The notes beneath the pieces were generated by a model. It did not search any database, was not told where the DNA came from, and saw only the letters and a list, made by a program, of their open reading frames with translations. This document shows positions 24,840 through 34,124 of a stretch of DNA of 64,000 bases, piece by piece. The translations under genes and the position numbers were made by a program. This DNA comes from Ruminococcus sp. (GTDB lineage: Bacteria; Bacillota; Clostridia; Oscillospirales; Ruminococcaceae): positions 88,930 to 152,929 of the forward strand of contig JAFUQX010000011.1 of assembly GCA_017472145.1 (NCBI GenBank), written 5' to 3'. The number at the start of each line of letters is the position of its first letter. Positions within the stretch are counted from its first letter, which is position 1.

Positions 24840-26184
24840 AATCTATACGGTCACAATTGAAGATCTGACGGCTGAGGGCAGCGGTGTCTGTCGTGTGGAC
24901 GGAATGACGGTATTTGTACCGGAAACAGCGGTAGGTGATGTGCTGGAGATGAAAATTGTCAAGGTGCTGAAGCGTTATTCCTTCGGTATTCCTGTGAAGA
25001 TCCTCACTCCGTCTCCTGACCGGATGGAACCGGACTGTAAGCATCACTGCCCGTGCGGCGGCTGTACCTTCCGACATATCCGTTATGAGAACGAGCTGGA
25101 GCTGAAGGCGAAGATCGTACAGGATGCCTTCCAGCGTCTGGGGAAGCTCTCGCCGGAATTTCTGCCGATTCTGGGCTGTGATACACGTATCCGCTATCGC
25201 AACAAGGCGCAGTATCCGGTGGCAGCGGACAAGGACGGAAAGCTCATATGCGGATTTTATGCCAAGCGCAGCCACCGTATTGTTCCGGTGGAGGATTGTC
25301 TGCTTCAGCCGGAGCGGTTCGGCCGGGTGGTAAAGGCTATTCTCCGGTATGCAGAGGAAAAGAAAATCTCCGCCTATGATGAGGTGAATAATACCGGAAT
25401 TCTGCGGCACATCTATCTACGTGAGGGCCATTACAGCGGGGAGCTGATGGTCTGTCTCGTGGTGCGCAAGTCTGTAGAACGGGAGCTGAAGGGGCTGATT
25501 CCCCGGCTTACAGAGGAATTTCCGCAGATAAAGAGCATTGTCATGAATGTGAATCCTGAGAAAACCAATGTGATCCTGGGACGAAGGACGGTGACGCTCT
25601 ATGGCAGCGATACGATTACAGATACCATGTGCGGAAACGAGGTTTCCATTTCTCCTTTGTCCTTCTATCAGGTGAACACCCCTCAGGCTGAGCGACTGTA
25701 CGGCGTGGCTAAGGAATTTGCCGCCCTTACCGGAACGGAGCGTCTGCTGGATCTGTACTGCGGCGCAGGTACGATCGGCCTTTCCATGGCAGATGCGGCC
25801 GGGTCTGTACTGGGCGTTGAGGTGATTCCGGAGGCGGTGGAAAATGCCAGAGAGAATGCGAGCCGGAACGGCATCCGGAATGCGCAGTTTCTCTGCGGGG
25901 ATGCCGGAGAGATCGCCGCACGTCTTGCAGCGGAGCAGATGCTTCCGGATGTGATCGTAGCCGATCCGCCGAGAAAGGGCTGCGATGCGCAGACCATCGA
26001 TGCTATTTGCAGAATGAATCCGGAGCGGGTGGTGATGGTATCGTGCAATCCTGCCACGGCGGCCAGGGACTGCGCCCTGCTCTGTCAGCGGCAGTACCAA
26101 ATTGTCAAGGTGCAGCCGGTGGATTTGTTTCCGGGAACGGGACACGTCGAGTGCGTGGTTTTGCTGTCGAGGGATAAGGCATAA
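24826..26184 (+). CDS. rlmD: 23S rRNA (uracil-5-)-methyltransferase, RlmD/TrmA family
   Basis: A 452-residue RNA m5U methyltransferase of the RumA/RlmD family. The N-terminal TRAM domain (about residues 1-60) is followed by the iron-sulphur Cys set CKHHCPCGGC near 67-76. The SAM-binding motif is LLDLYCGAGTIGLSMA near 308, then ADPPRKGC near 380 and the catalytic-Cys segment MVSCNPATAARDC near 405. The start at 24826 follows AGGAGG by 6 bases inside the end of hemZ; the in-frame ATG at 24787 would lie before that site. Firmicutes often carry several paralogues (RlmCD-like), so the exact uridine modified is not certain. It is the last gene before the accessory island. Confidence 0.9.
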   Translation: MQKNEIYTVTIEDLTAEGSGVCRVDGMTVFVPETAVGDVLEMKIVKVLKRYSFGIPVKILTPSPDRMEPDCKHHCPCGGCTFRHIRYENELELKAKIVQDAFQRLGKLSPEFLPILGCDTRIRYRNKAQYPVAADKDGKLICGFYAKRSHRIVPVEDCLLQPERFGRVVKAILRYAEEKKISAYDEVNNTGILRHIYLREGHYSGELMVCLVVRKSVERELKGLIPRLTEEFPQIKSIVMNVNPEKTNVILGRRTVTLYGSDTITDTMCGNEVSISPLSFYQVNTPQAERLYGVAKEFAALTGTERLLDLYCGAGTIGLSMADAAGSVLGVEVIPEAVENARENASRNGIRNAQFLCGDAGEIAARLAAEQMLPDVIVADPPRKGCDAQTIDAICRMNPERVVMVSCNPATAARDCALLCQRQYQIVKVQPVDLFPGTGHVECVVLLSRDKA

Positions 26185-26415
26185 AAGCCCAGTTCTACGC
26201 ACTTTTTCAAAAATCAACCTGCTGATTTCTTTCTCAGTACAAGTGTTTTTGCTGTGCGTGAGAAGAAAGCAGCGGAAAATGAATGCTGACAACAAATACA
26301 CGCACACGCATATTTGTGTGGGGATTGGATAACAAGCGTGTGAGAGTGTGGGGTTTGGATGTCGGGAAAAAACATTGTAAATTCGTAACCCAAGCAAAGA
26401 AGGGAGTGGTACAAA
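26185..26415 (+). other. Intergenic region at the left edge of the accessory island
   Basis: No gene is seen. The first 40 bases include ACGCACTTTTTCAA, close to the centre of the MITE-like element at 9815-10015. The middle holds a run of CACACGCA/TGTGTG-type alternating bases. Base composition drops towards AT-rich before the next gene. No terminator of the rlmD transcript is obvious. Confidence 0.4.
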
Positions 26416-27201
26416 TTGGATTTGAGACAATTTTATCTAGATAACGTTAAACCTGACGAATATTATTACCGTTTTTATGATTTAATATCTAATGTTAATA
26501 TGACTTATAATATCTTTGGAGGCGAACAGGAAACAGAACACTTCGATTTCCAGGTGTTTGACATGGAAGAAGCTATAGCATACTTTAAAAAGTCTTGTCA
26601 ACCTGAAAATGATAGTTCAAATAAGGAGTATGATTCATGGTTCTATCTGACATTGTTTTATATGTTTAAATTAGGATATGTAATAGAAGAATTCCCTACG
26701 TTAGTGGAACGTCCACCAAAAGAGAGAACGGATTTCACATATTCTGAAATCCGTAATAGGATAATAGAAATGGGACAAGATGAGAATGGAACTGTACGAT
26801 ACGCAACACGTAGAGTATTTATTTCAAAGATGACGTTCGTTCAAAAAGATACAGCCATTATTCTGGATGAAACCATTGAAATGAAATTCAGAGAAATCTC
26901 CAATAGGCATGCTTCTTTTGAAAAGATGAGCACGGATGAAAAACTTGCCGAAATAGCGAATCTTATTGAAAATATGCTGAAAAAGAACGATAAATTTCTG
27001 GCACTTGATTACAGCACGATATGCTTCGATTTTATTGACGATAACACAATTAAAAGATTCAGAAAACAATTACATATCTTTAGACACTCATCTGAAGAGG
27101 CGTTATTGCAAAGAAAAAATTATAGCAATGAACAAAAATCGTTTATGGTGGATTACGGATTAACAATTATTAAAGCCATTCACACCTTAACAACACAATA
27201 A
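26416..27201 (+). CDS. AT-rich orphan protein of unknown function
   Basis: A 261-residue soluble protein starting with TTG at 26416 (AAGGGAGTGG upstream). I do not recognise it. Its composition is rich in Lys, Asn, Ile, Phe and Tyr, and its codons are AT-rich, unlike the neighbouring genes, which points to horizontal transfer. The middle (residues about 60-110) is mostly helical, with the motif FYMFKLGYVIEEFPTLVERPP. The C-terminal 90 residues are also helical (EKLAEIANLIENMLKKNDKF, then IKRFRKQLHIFRHSSEE). An R-x5-H arrangement there (RFRKQLH) could be a HEPN-type RNase motif, but this is weak. It lies beside a recombinase remnant and 950 bases before cas3, so a role as defence cargo is possible but unproven. 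Confidence 0.55.
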   Translation: MDLRQFYLDNVKPDEYYYRFYDLISNVNMTYNIFGGEQETEHFDFQVFDMEEAIAYFKKSCQPENDSSNKEYDSWFYLTLFYMFKLGYVIEEFPTLVERPPKERTDFTYSEIRNRIIEMGQDENGTVRYATRRVFISKMTFVQKDTAIILDETIEMKFREISNRHASFEKMSTDEKLAEIANLIENMLKKNDKFLALDYSTICFDFIDDNTIKRFRKQLHIFRHSSEEALLQRKNYSNEQKSFMVDYGLTIIKAIHTLTTQ

Positions 27202-27208
27202 TGTCAAA

Positions 27209-27246
27209 CAGCCCCTCACCACTGATTACCAGTGATGCGGGGCTTG
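27209..27246 (+). terminator. Bidirectional-looking terminator between the orphan gene and the recombinase remnant
   Basis: AGCCCC and GGGGCT enclose an inner ACTG...CAGT stem. The two convergent coding ends lie on either side. A very similar GC-rich terminator (AAGCCCCTCATCA...) is found at 39692-39731, again next to a recombinase tail. Confidence 0.65.
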
Positions 27247-27259
27247 CTCATATATATAT

Positions 27260-27724
27260 TCACTTTTCGATGCTGATCGTCACCCCCGACTTAAACCGAA
27301 ACACCAGATAATCCCCGAACACCGTCACCCTCTCCACCAAATGCTTCACCAGCGTCTGATCAAACTCCGTAATGCCGTGCGGCTGGGAACGGATAAACGC
27401 CCGAAGTTCCCGAATGCGTTTCTTGTGTTCGGCTTTGGCAGCATCGTCCATCACCGTCTGCGCCTGTACCTCTCGCAGGTGGAGGATTTCTTCCGCAAGG
27501 TCGTCATAATTCTCACGGCGGCTGGTGCGGTCGATCAGCTCCTGCTGCAATGCCGACATCCTTGCAGCAAGGGCTTCTGCCGAATCCGGATTTGTCAGGT
27601 GAATGGCGGTTTCGAGGTTTTCGTCCTGCCAAAAGCAATGGTTGGAGCTGAGCCCACGCTTCTTGCCCAGACAGTCACGATCCAAGTCACACTTCAATCC
27701 TATAAAAAGTTGACAATCGTTCAA
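27260..27724 (-). pseudogene. C-terminal remnant of a large serine recombinase
   Basis: The open stretch encodes at most 154 residues. Its C-terminal 100 residues look like the end of a large serine (TnpX/phage type) recombinase: a coiled-coil with MSALQQELIDRTSRRENYDD, then ITEFDQTLVKHLVERVTVFG and a final beta strand ending FRFKSGVTISIEK. The catalytic N-terminal resolvase domain, the recombinase domain and the zinc ribbon are all missing, and nothing upstream supplies them. The first 40 residues of the open frame do not look like a recombinase and overlap a consensus promoter on the other strand, so the break point probably lies near 27640-27690. The piece is non-functional as a recombinase and marks the left side of the CRISPR island. 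Confidence 0.75.
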
Positions 27725-27738
27725 TAATATTGTATAAT
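27710..27738 (+). promoter_or_regulatory. Perfect-consensus promoter pointing at the cas operon
   Basis: TTGACA (27710-27715), a 17-base spacer and TATAAT (27733-27738) match the vegetative consensus exactly. It points towards cas3, 420 bases away, and overlaps the broken start of the recombinase remnant. It could drive the cas operon with a long leader, or an RNA of its own. Confidence 0.75.
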
Positions 27739-28158
27739 ATCATAAAAATGAATGTGCGATGCAGAGTTAAAGTATATGTTAATAAAGCGAAAGCATGCAT
27801 TGGGAATTAAAAAATTGCGAAAAAGCACACATGAGAATCAGGATCAGGTACAAAAGCATTGAAGCGAAGGGATATTGTTACAGACCATCCAGAACAAGTT
27901 TGATCTGAATATAGACAAGTTGTCGAGACACTACTTGACAGACTGATCAGTTACACACTGCAATTATCTCAAAAAAATCATTGCGTTTTTGGAAATATTT
28001 TTCTAGTTTGATCATTTTTGAACATCTGAAGTGTTATCATGTATGTAATGAACCGAACTCACGACAAATTCTTCAGTGGATTTTGGGAAACGGACGTTGA
28101 GAACGCTTCAGATATTTATAGATATAAAATATGATCGTTCAGTGATAGGAGTGATGAT
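27739..28158 (+). other. Long AT-rich region upstream of cas3
   Basis: About 420 bases without a convincing gene; the longest plus-strand start near 27749 encodes only 20 codons. A second weak promoter-like pair (TTGACA at 27935-27940, TGCAAT at 27959-27964, 18-base spacer) and a GACTGATCAGT palindrome are present. No terminator is seen before cas3. A ribosome binding site (ATAGGAGTG) precedes cas3. Confidence 0.4.
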
Positions 28159-30837
28159 ATGCCGGAAAAGATCATGAAAAATCTGATCGCCAAAACTGGC
28201 AAAGAAACCTCCGAGTGGCTGCCGCTTACAGTGCATTTGCGTGACACAGCCGAAATGATGAAACATCTTGTTCAGAAGTATGTATCCCCCTCCTTTGCAG
28301 ATTCCTGCGGCTTATCCAAACAAGAAATGCAAGATACTGCTGTTTTCCTTGCGGCCGTGCATGATATTGGAAAAGCTACAGTCGGATTTCAATTCAAGAT
28401 CTCCATTAGATTGCTTGAACTCCGCTCAAGGCTTGAACGCAGTGGACTTCAGTTTCCGGACAGCTATGATGCGAAAAAACTCCAGGAAACACCACACGGG
28501 CTGGCGGGGGAAGTGATTTTGCGGTTTCTTGGATGTCCGGAGGAAATTGCAGCTGTTGTCGGGTCACATCACGGTGTTCCGTGCAGCAAAGTGGAAATCG
28601 ATGATCAGGCACTCGACCAGTCGTATAAAGATATTGTTGGCGAAAAGAATTATTTCGGCAATGACAGAAAGCAGAATCGACCATTGATGGAGGCCGTATG
28701 GCGCAGCATCGCAGAAGATGCACTAAGACAGACTGAATTTTCTGCGATTGACGAGCTTCCGCATCTCAATCGTTGCGCACAGGTATTATTGACGGGACTT
28801 CTGATTATGGCGGATTGGCTTGCCAGCAACACAGAATATTTTCCCCTCATGAACTGGGAGGATAAAGACGAGGAGGAGCTTTCCAGTATCATTCGTGCCC
28901 AGAATGCATGGGAGTACATTGATTTCACCGCAATGTGGAAGAGCAGCAGACTGCATTTTTCCGATGCGGAATTCAAAACATTTTTCGGTTTCATGCCGAA
29001 CAGTATCCAGCAGGGCGTTGTTCATGCGGTGGAATCCTCACAGCAGTCCGGCATCATGATCCTTGAAGCACCGATGGGCTGCGGTAAAACGGAAGCTGCA
29101 CTTGCGGCCGCCGAGCTCATGGCGGCCAAGCTGCACAAAAACGGTCTGTTCTTCGGTCTGCCGACACAGGCAACTGCAAACGGTATCTTTCCGCGTATCA
29201 TGAGCTGGTGCGAACAGCAGTCCGTGGACGAGTACCATTCCATTCAGCTGCGGCATGGCGGTGCAGCCTTGAATGAACGTTTCCAGCAGATCCAGCGTAG
29301 CATACCCGATGAGGAAACAGACAGCGGCGTGATCGTGCACAGATGGTTCTGTAATCCGAAACAAGCGTGTCTTGCTGAATTTGTTGTCGCAACGGTGGAT
29401 CATCTGCTGATGATGGCACTCAAGAGAAAACACTTGATGCTCCTGCATCTGGGGCTTTCAGAAAAGGTTGTGATCATTGATGAGTGCCATGCCTATGATG
29501 CCTATATGAATCAATATCTGGAACGTGCTCTGCAATGGCTTGGGGCCTATCATACGCCGGTCATCCTGCTCTCGGCAACCCTTCCTGCAAAACGCAGAAT
29601 GGCTTTGGTGCGGGCATATCTGAATCAACAAGAAAGCGATCCGCAATTGGAAGAAAGCTGTGCATATCCGCTGCTCACATGGTCGGACAAGGCAGAAATA
29701 CACCAACAGGAACTTCCTTACAACGGAACACATCGGCAGGTACGGATAACAGCGGGTACATTTGAGGAGACCTTGCCGCAGATCATTTCCGCTGCTGCGC
29801 ATGGCGGATGTGCCGGAATCATTGTCAATACTGTAAAAAGAGCACAGCAGATCGCTGCTGTATTGCAGGGAAGCTCTGATGTGGAAATTCTGCTCTATCA
29901 CGCCCAGTTCACGCATCCAGACAGGGCTGTACAGGAAGAAAAGCTGCTCGAACGGATCGGAAAAGAGTCTGGACCGCAGCAGCGAGCCAATCTGATCGTT
30001 GTCGGGACACAGGTACTGGAACAGTCGCTGGACATTGACTTTGATCTGCTTGTGACAGACATCTGTCCAATGGATCTGCTTTTGCAGAGAATTGGCAGAC
30101 TCCACCGGCATCCGAAACGGGATGCATTGCGTCCAGAGTCTCTGCGCGATCCTCTGTGTATTGTGCTGACAGATGAAATGGAATCTGAAACCTCCGGTAC
30201 ACGGCATATTTATGGTGACTGGCTTCTGGAAGAAACACTCGCATGTATGCCGGAGATTGTGACACTGCCGGATGATATTTCCGTACTGGTACAGAAGGTC
30301 TATGGGGCACAGAGTGACAGCAAGGCCTATGAGGCGCATTGCCTGCAGCAAAATAAGCTGAAAGGACGTGCAAGTGCTTTTCTGCTCGGCATGGTGACCA
30401 AAAAGGATATGCATAATATGCTTGACAGATATATCACTGACAGCAATGATGCGAAAGCCGAAGCTTCCGTCCGGGACGGTCTGTCATCCATCGAAGTACT
30501 GCTCATGCAACGGTATGCGGACGGTACAATACATTTTCTGCCGCACTGCAATGACGGTGCAGCTGTGAGCATGATACCGACAGAATCCGAATGCCGCCGG
30601 ATCGCAGAACAGAAACTTCGTCTGCCATCCGTATTCTGTAGGGAATGGACGATTGACCAGACGATCAGGGAGCTGGAAAATAAATGCAGAGAAAGTGTGG
30701 AATACTGGCAGAATTCCCACTGGCTGAAGGGAGATCTTGTCCTGTTTCTGGATGAAGAACTGAATGGGGAACTCTGTGGCTATACACTGCGATATAGTCC
30801 GGATGCTGGACTTGAATATGAAAAAAAGGAGGAATAG
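28159..30837 (+). CDS. cas3: CRISPR-associated helicase/nuclease Cas3 (type I-E)
   Basis: An 892-residue Cas3 with HD nuclease fused to an SF2 helicase, the enzyme that Cascade recruits to unwind and shred target DNA. The HD domain has the metal motif AAVHDIGKAT near residue 66-74 and a later HH in GSHHGVP near 138. The helicase has Walker A APMGCGKTEAAL near 305, the DEAH-box variant IIDECHAYD near 438, motif III LLSATLP near 472, and motif VI-type QRIGRLHRH near 640. All key residues are present and length is normal. It opens the cas operon; cse1 starts one base after its stop. Confidence 0.96.
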   Translation: MPEKIMKNLIAKTGKETSEWLPLTVHLRDTAEMMKHLVQKYVSPSFADSCGLSKQEMQDTAVFLAAVHDIGKATVGFQFKISIRLLELRSRLERSGLQFPDSYDAKKLQETPHGLAGEVILRFLGCPEEIAAVVGSHHGVPCSKVEIDDQALDQSYKDIVGEKNYFGNDRKQNRPLMEAVWRSIAEDALRQTEFSAIDELPHLNRCAQVLLTGLLIMADWLASNTEYFPLMNWEDKDEEELSSIIRAQNAWEYIDFTAMWKSSRLHFSDAEFKTFFGFMPNSIQQGVVHAVESSQQSGIMILEAPMGCGKTEAALAAAELMAAKLHKNGLFFGLPTQATANGIFPRIMSWCEQQSVDEYHSIQLRHGGAALNERFQQIQRSIPDEETDSGVIVHRWFCNPKQACLAEFVVATVDHLLMMALKRKHLMLLHLGLSEKVVIIDECHAYDAYMNQYLERALQWLGAYHTPVILLSATLPAKRRMALVRAYLNQQESDPQLEESCAYPLLTWSDKAEIHQQELPYNGTHRQVRITAGTFEETLPQIISAAAHGGCAGIIVNTVKRAQQIAAVLQGSSDVEILLYHAQFTHPDRAVQEEKLLERIGKESGPQQRANLIVVGTQVLEQSLDIDFDLLVTDICPMDLLLQRIGRLHRHPKRDALRPESLRDPLCIVLTDEMESETSGTRHIYGDWLLEETLACMPEIVTLPDDISVLVQKVYGAQSDSKAYEAHCLQQNKLKGRASAFLLGMVTKKDMHNMLDRYITDSNDAKAEASVRDGLSSIEVLLMQRYADGTIHFLPHCNDGAAVSMIPTESECRRIAEQKLRLPSVFCREWTIDQTIRELENKCRESVEYWQNSHWLKGDLVLFLDEELNGELCGYTLRYSPDAGLEYEKKEE

Positions 30838-30838
30838 C

Positions 30839-32461
30839 ATGAAAGAAACAGACTTCAATCTTCTGGATGAACCGTGGATCCGTGTGATGGATGAGAGCTG
30901 CAGCGTGCGGGAATTGTCCCTGACGGATGTACTCATTCATGCACACGAATACAAATCGCTCTGCGGTGAGCTGCCTACACAGGACGTTGCCGTGCTGCGG
31001 CTGTTGCTTGCGGTACTGCATACAGTTTTTGCAAGAGTGGATGCACAGGGAAATCCCCACCAGTTGGAGGATGAGGAAGAAGCAGTTAATTTCTGGCATG
31101 AGCTGTGGAAGCTGAAAAAACTGCCGGAACAGCCCATCCATACCTATCTGAACCAATGGCACGAACACTTTTGGCTCTTTCATCCGGAAAGACCGTTTGC
31201 ACAGGTGGCGGGGCTGACGTATGGGACAAGCTATGAGGCTGCAAAGCTAAATGGTGAAATATCTGAAAGCAGTAATAAGAAACGCTTGTTTTCTTCTTAT
31301 TTCGGAGCTGAAAAGGATGGACTGACATATGCACAGGCTGCAAGATGGGTTTTATATCTGAATGCTTACGATGATACATCTGCAAAGCCAACAAAAGAGG
31401 GGAAAGCTGCTGCTGGCGGAGAATTGCCGTCTCCCGGTGCGGGTTGGCTTGGCAAATTAGGGCTTGTATATCTTTGCGGCAACAATCTGTTTGAAACGCT
31501 TCTTCTGAATCTTGTTCTTGTCAATCAAGGCGAAGTGCAGAATAGGGCCAGTCCGATCTGGGAACGCGAAGTAATGCCAAGCCGTGAACGAGTGGAAATT
31601 ATTATGGCGGACAATCTGGCCGAGCTGTATACGCTGCAGTCAAGAAGAATTCTTTTGAAACGCAGTGAGGACAGGGTAGTAAGCTATCTTCTTCTTGGCG
31701 GTGATTTCTTTGAAAAGGAAAACGCATTCTTTGAACCAATGACGATCTGGAATGTTCCGAAACCCGCAAAGAATAAGCCAACAATTTACACGCCGAAACG
31801 TCATGATTCCTCAAAACAGATGTGGCGGGAATTTGCGGTGCTGTATGAGCATAGCGATGATAAAATTGCCGGTGTGGTCCGCTGGTTCAGAGAATTTCTG
31901 GCAGATGTGCTTGAAAGATCTTATGTTATGAAAACAGCAATTGCCTCCGTACAGTATGGTGACAAAGACTTTTTTGTCAAGCATATTCATTCGGATTTCC
32001 TTACCCTCCACGCCGGAATCCTTTCAGAACTTGGAAAATCGTGGCGCAAGGATATTCTGAATGAGATCACAAAATGCGAAAAGCTTGCCAACGCCGTAGG
32101 AAATCTTGCAAAACATCTCCACATTGCAGAGGGCGGCAGTGACAACAGCTGTGAGTCTGCTGTGAATACCGTCAAAGAACAACTTTATTACCGTCTGGAT
32201 ATGCCGTTCCGTGAATGGTTGTGTTCAATTGATCCTGATGCTGAAGGAGAAGAAAAAGAAAAACTGCTTGAGCAATGGCAGAAAACTGCTCAGAAAATTG
32301 CTTTCCGTTATGCACAGGAACAGTGTGAACATGCAAGCGATGCAGCAATGACGGGGCATCTGATCGGCAGGGACGACAAAAAGAAAGTGCTGTATTCCGC
32401 ACCGAATGCAAAGCAGATGTTCCGTGGGGAAGTATCTAAAATATACCAGAAAGTAAAGTAG
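30839..32461 (+). CDS. casA: Cascade large subunit Cse1/Cas8e
   Basis: A 540-residue type I-E large subunit, which recognises the PAM and recruits Cas3. It starts MKETDFNLLDEPWIRVMDES, the recognisable Cse1 N-terminus, at 30839; AAGGAGG precedes it and an upstream in-frame ATG inside cas3 is ignored. The family pattern of HEHFWLFHPERPFAQVAG (near residue 100) and, after it, the GAGWLGKLGLVYLCGNNLFE segment are visible, as is the helical C-terminal bundle. The gene is intact and coupled to cas3 upstream; cse2 follows after 8 bases with GTAGGTGAG as ribosome binding site. Cse1 proteins vary widely, so the assignment relies on both sequence and position. Confidence 0.94.
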   Translation: MKETDFNLLDEPWIRVMDESCSVRELSLTDVLIHAHEYKSLCGELPTQDVAVLRLLLAVLHTVFARVDAQGNPHQLEDEEEAVNFWHELWKLKKLPEQPIHTYLNQWHEHFWLFHPERPFAQVAGLTYGTSYEAAKLNGEISESSNKKRLFSSYFGAEKDGLTYAQAARWVLYLNAYDDTSAKPTKEGKAAAGGELPSPGAGWLGKLGLVYLCGNNLFETLLLNLVLVNQGEVQNRASPIWEREVMPSRERVEIIMADNLAELYTLQSRRILLKRSEDRVVSYLLLGGDFFEKENAFFEPMTIWNVPKPAKNKPTIYTPKRHDSSKQMWREFAVLYEHSDDKIAGVVRWFREFLADVLERSYVMKTAIASVQYGDKDFFVKHIHSDFLTLHAGILSELGKSWRKDILNEITKCEKLANAVGNLAKHLHIAEGGSDNSCESAVNTVKEQLYYRLDMPFREWLCSIDPDAEGEEKEKLLEQWQKTAQKIAFRYAQEQCEHASDAAMTGHLIGRDDKKKVLYSAPNAKQMFRGEVSKIYQKVK

Positions 32462-32469
32462 GTGAGATC

Positions 32470-33057
32470 ATGTCAATAAAAGCAATGACAAAAGCATATA
32501 CAGCCAGTCAGATACGGGATCTGTTGAGAAACAGAGATACCAACGGCGGCCGGGCGATGCTTGCCAATCTGCGTAGGGGTATCGGCAAAATTCCCGGAGA
32601 AATGCCGGAATTGTGGGGAATTTTCCTTGGCGGACTCGATGATGCACTTTATGGACGGAACGGCAATCCGAGCTTTGCGGAATGGGCGGTGTATCTGTCA
32701 CTGACCCTGTTTGCACTGCATCAGCAGGGGAGTGCGGAAGCTGTACATCAGGAAAAGATATCACTCGGCAATGCCGCCGCCGAGCTGATCGACAGGTCAA
32801 AGAATGAGGATGAGGAACGAAGCCGCATCATGCGGCGGTTCGGTCCGGTGATCACTGCATCAGATATGCAGGAGCTTTCCCATCATCTTCGTGGTATGAT
32901 CCAGCTTTTCAAGGCAAATAATGTGCATCTGGATTATGTGCAGCTTGCCGGAGATCTGTTTGATTTTCAGTATCCGGACTCCCGCCGCAAAGTACAGCTG
33001 CGCTGGGGAGAGGATTTTTATCATATTGCCAAATCGGAAGGAGATAACGAATTATGA
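32470..33057 (+). CDS. casB: Cascade small subunit Cse2/CasB
   Basis: A 195-residue small subunit; two copies line the inner side of the Cascade complex and hold the displaced DNA strand. Family-typical features are the helical N-terminus with NGGRAMLANLRRGIGKIPGE near residue 25 and the middle LSLTLFALHQQG segment, followed by RRFGPVITASDMQELSHHLR near 125. Length is usual (160-200). It begins 8 bases after cse1 and overlaps cas7e by four bases (ATGA), the usual tight type I-E order. Confidence 0.93.
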   Translation: MSIKAMTKAYTASQIRDLLRNRDTNGGRAMLANLRRGIGKIPGEMPELWGIFLGGLDDALYGRNGNPSFAEWAVYLSLTLFALHQQGSAEAVHQEKISLGNAAAELIDRSKNEDEERSRIMRRFGPVITASDMQELSHHLRGMIQLFKANNVHLDYVQLAGDLFDFQYPDSRRKVQLRWGEDFYHIAKSEGDNEL

Positions 33058-34121
33058 GTATGTACATTGATTTTCACGTTCTGCAGACCGTTCCGCCTAG
33101 CTGTATCAACCGCGATGATACCGGCAGTCCCAAGACCGCAATCTACGGCGGTGCAGTCAGAGCAAGAGTTTCCTCACAGGCATGGAAGCATGCGATGCGT
33201 GCAGAATTTAAGAAACTGTTTCCGGAGGAAGAACTTGCCACCCGCACCAAGTTTGTGGTCGATATGGTTGTAAGAGAAATGCTGTTTCTTGATAACACGC
33301 TGGAAGAATCCGGTGCGGTCAAGAAAGCCACTGCGGCACTGAAAGAGGCCGGCATCAGTCTGGATGAGAAGAAGAACGAAGCAAAGGCACTCTTTTTCAT
33401 GAGCCATCAGCAGGCAAAGGCCGTGGCAGCAATCGCACTCGAAGGAAATCCGAAGGACAAAGTTGTCAAAGCCGCATTGAAAAAAGCAATCAAAGAAAAT
33501 CCGTCTGCAGATATCGCTCTGTTCGGCAGAATGGTTGCAAGCGATCCGAGTTTGAATAATGATGCCGCAGCACAGGTAGCTCATGCGATCTCCACTCATG
33601 CGGTACAGAACGAGTATGACTATTTCACCGCTGTGGATGACCTGAAGGAAGATTCCGGTGCAGGACATCTTGGTACAGTGGAATTCAATTCCTCCACCCT
33701 CTACCGTTATGCAACCGTGAACGCATCCGATCTTGCGAAGAATCTAGGTGCAGAAAGCGTACCGGAGGTTATTCGGAAATTCGGACAGGCATTCATCTGC
33801 TCCATGCCTACCGGAAAGGAAAATACATTTGCAAACCGCACTCTCCCCGATGTAGTCTATGTGACCATCCGTCAGGATCAGCCGGTGAATCTCTGCGGTG
33901 CATTTGAAACGCCCGTATGCCGCAGCGTCAACGGTTATACTGCAGCATCGGAAGCAGCACTTGTGCGCTATGCAGAAACGGTCTACAGCCGTTATGCGGC
34001 ACAGCCGATGAAGGCATTCGGCCTCGGTGACAGCATTGGGGAAATTGCGGAAACAATGCCTTTGCCCGAACTGCTTGCGGCGTTGGAACAGATGGTTTGT
34101 GAGCAGCTTTGTGAGGTGTAA
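33054..34121 (+). CDS. casC: Cascade backbone subunit Cas7e (CasC/Cse4)
   Basis: A 355-residue Cas7e, six copies of which form the crRNA-binding backbone of Cascade. The N-terminus is diagnostic: IDFHVLQTVPPSCINRDDTG, followed by GAVRARVSSQAWKHAMR, the RAMP-type strand and RNA-contact region. Later family segments are QVAHAISTHAVQNEYDYFTAVDD near 178 (shown in part), GAGHLGTVEFNSSTLYRYA near 200 and TYPE-specific FICSMPTGKENTFANRT near 245. It overlaps cse2 and is followed by cas5e after three bases. Confidence 0.96.
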   Translation: MSMYIDFHVLQTVPPSCINRDDTGSPKTAIYGGAVRARVSSQAWKHAMRAEFKKLFPEEELATRTKFVVDMVVREMLFLDNTLEESGAVKKATAALKEAGISLDEKKNEAKALFFMSHQQAKAVAAIALEGNPKDKVVKAALKKAIKENPSADIALFGRMVASDPSLNNDAAAQVAHAISTHAVQNEYDYFTAVDDLKEDSGAGHLGTVEFNSSTLYRYATVNASDLAKNLGAESVPEVIRKFGQAFICSMPTGKENTFANRTLPDVVYVTIRQDQPVNLCGAFETPVCRSVNGYTAASEAALVRYAETVYSRYAAQPMKAFGLGDSIGEIAETMPLPELLAALEQMVCEQLCEV

Positions 34122-34124
34122 GCA

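Noticed and set aside
27260-27724. An intact recombinase gene
   Set aside because: Only the C-terminal tail is present; the resolvase and recombinase domains are absent from both strands nearby.
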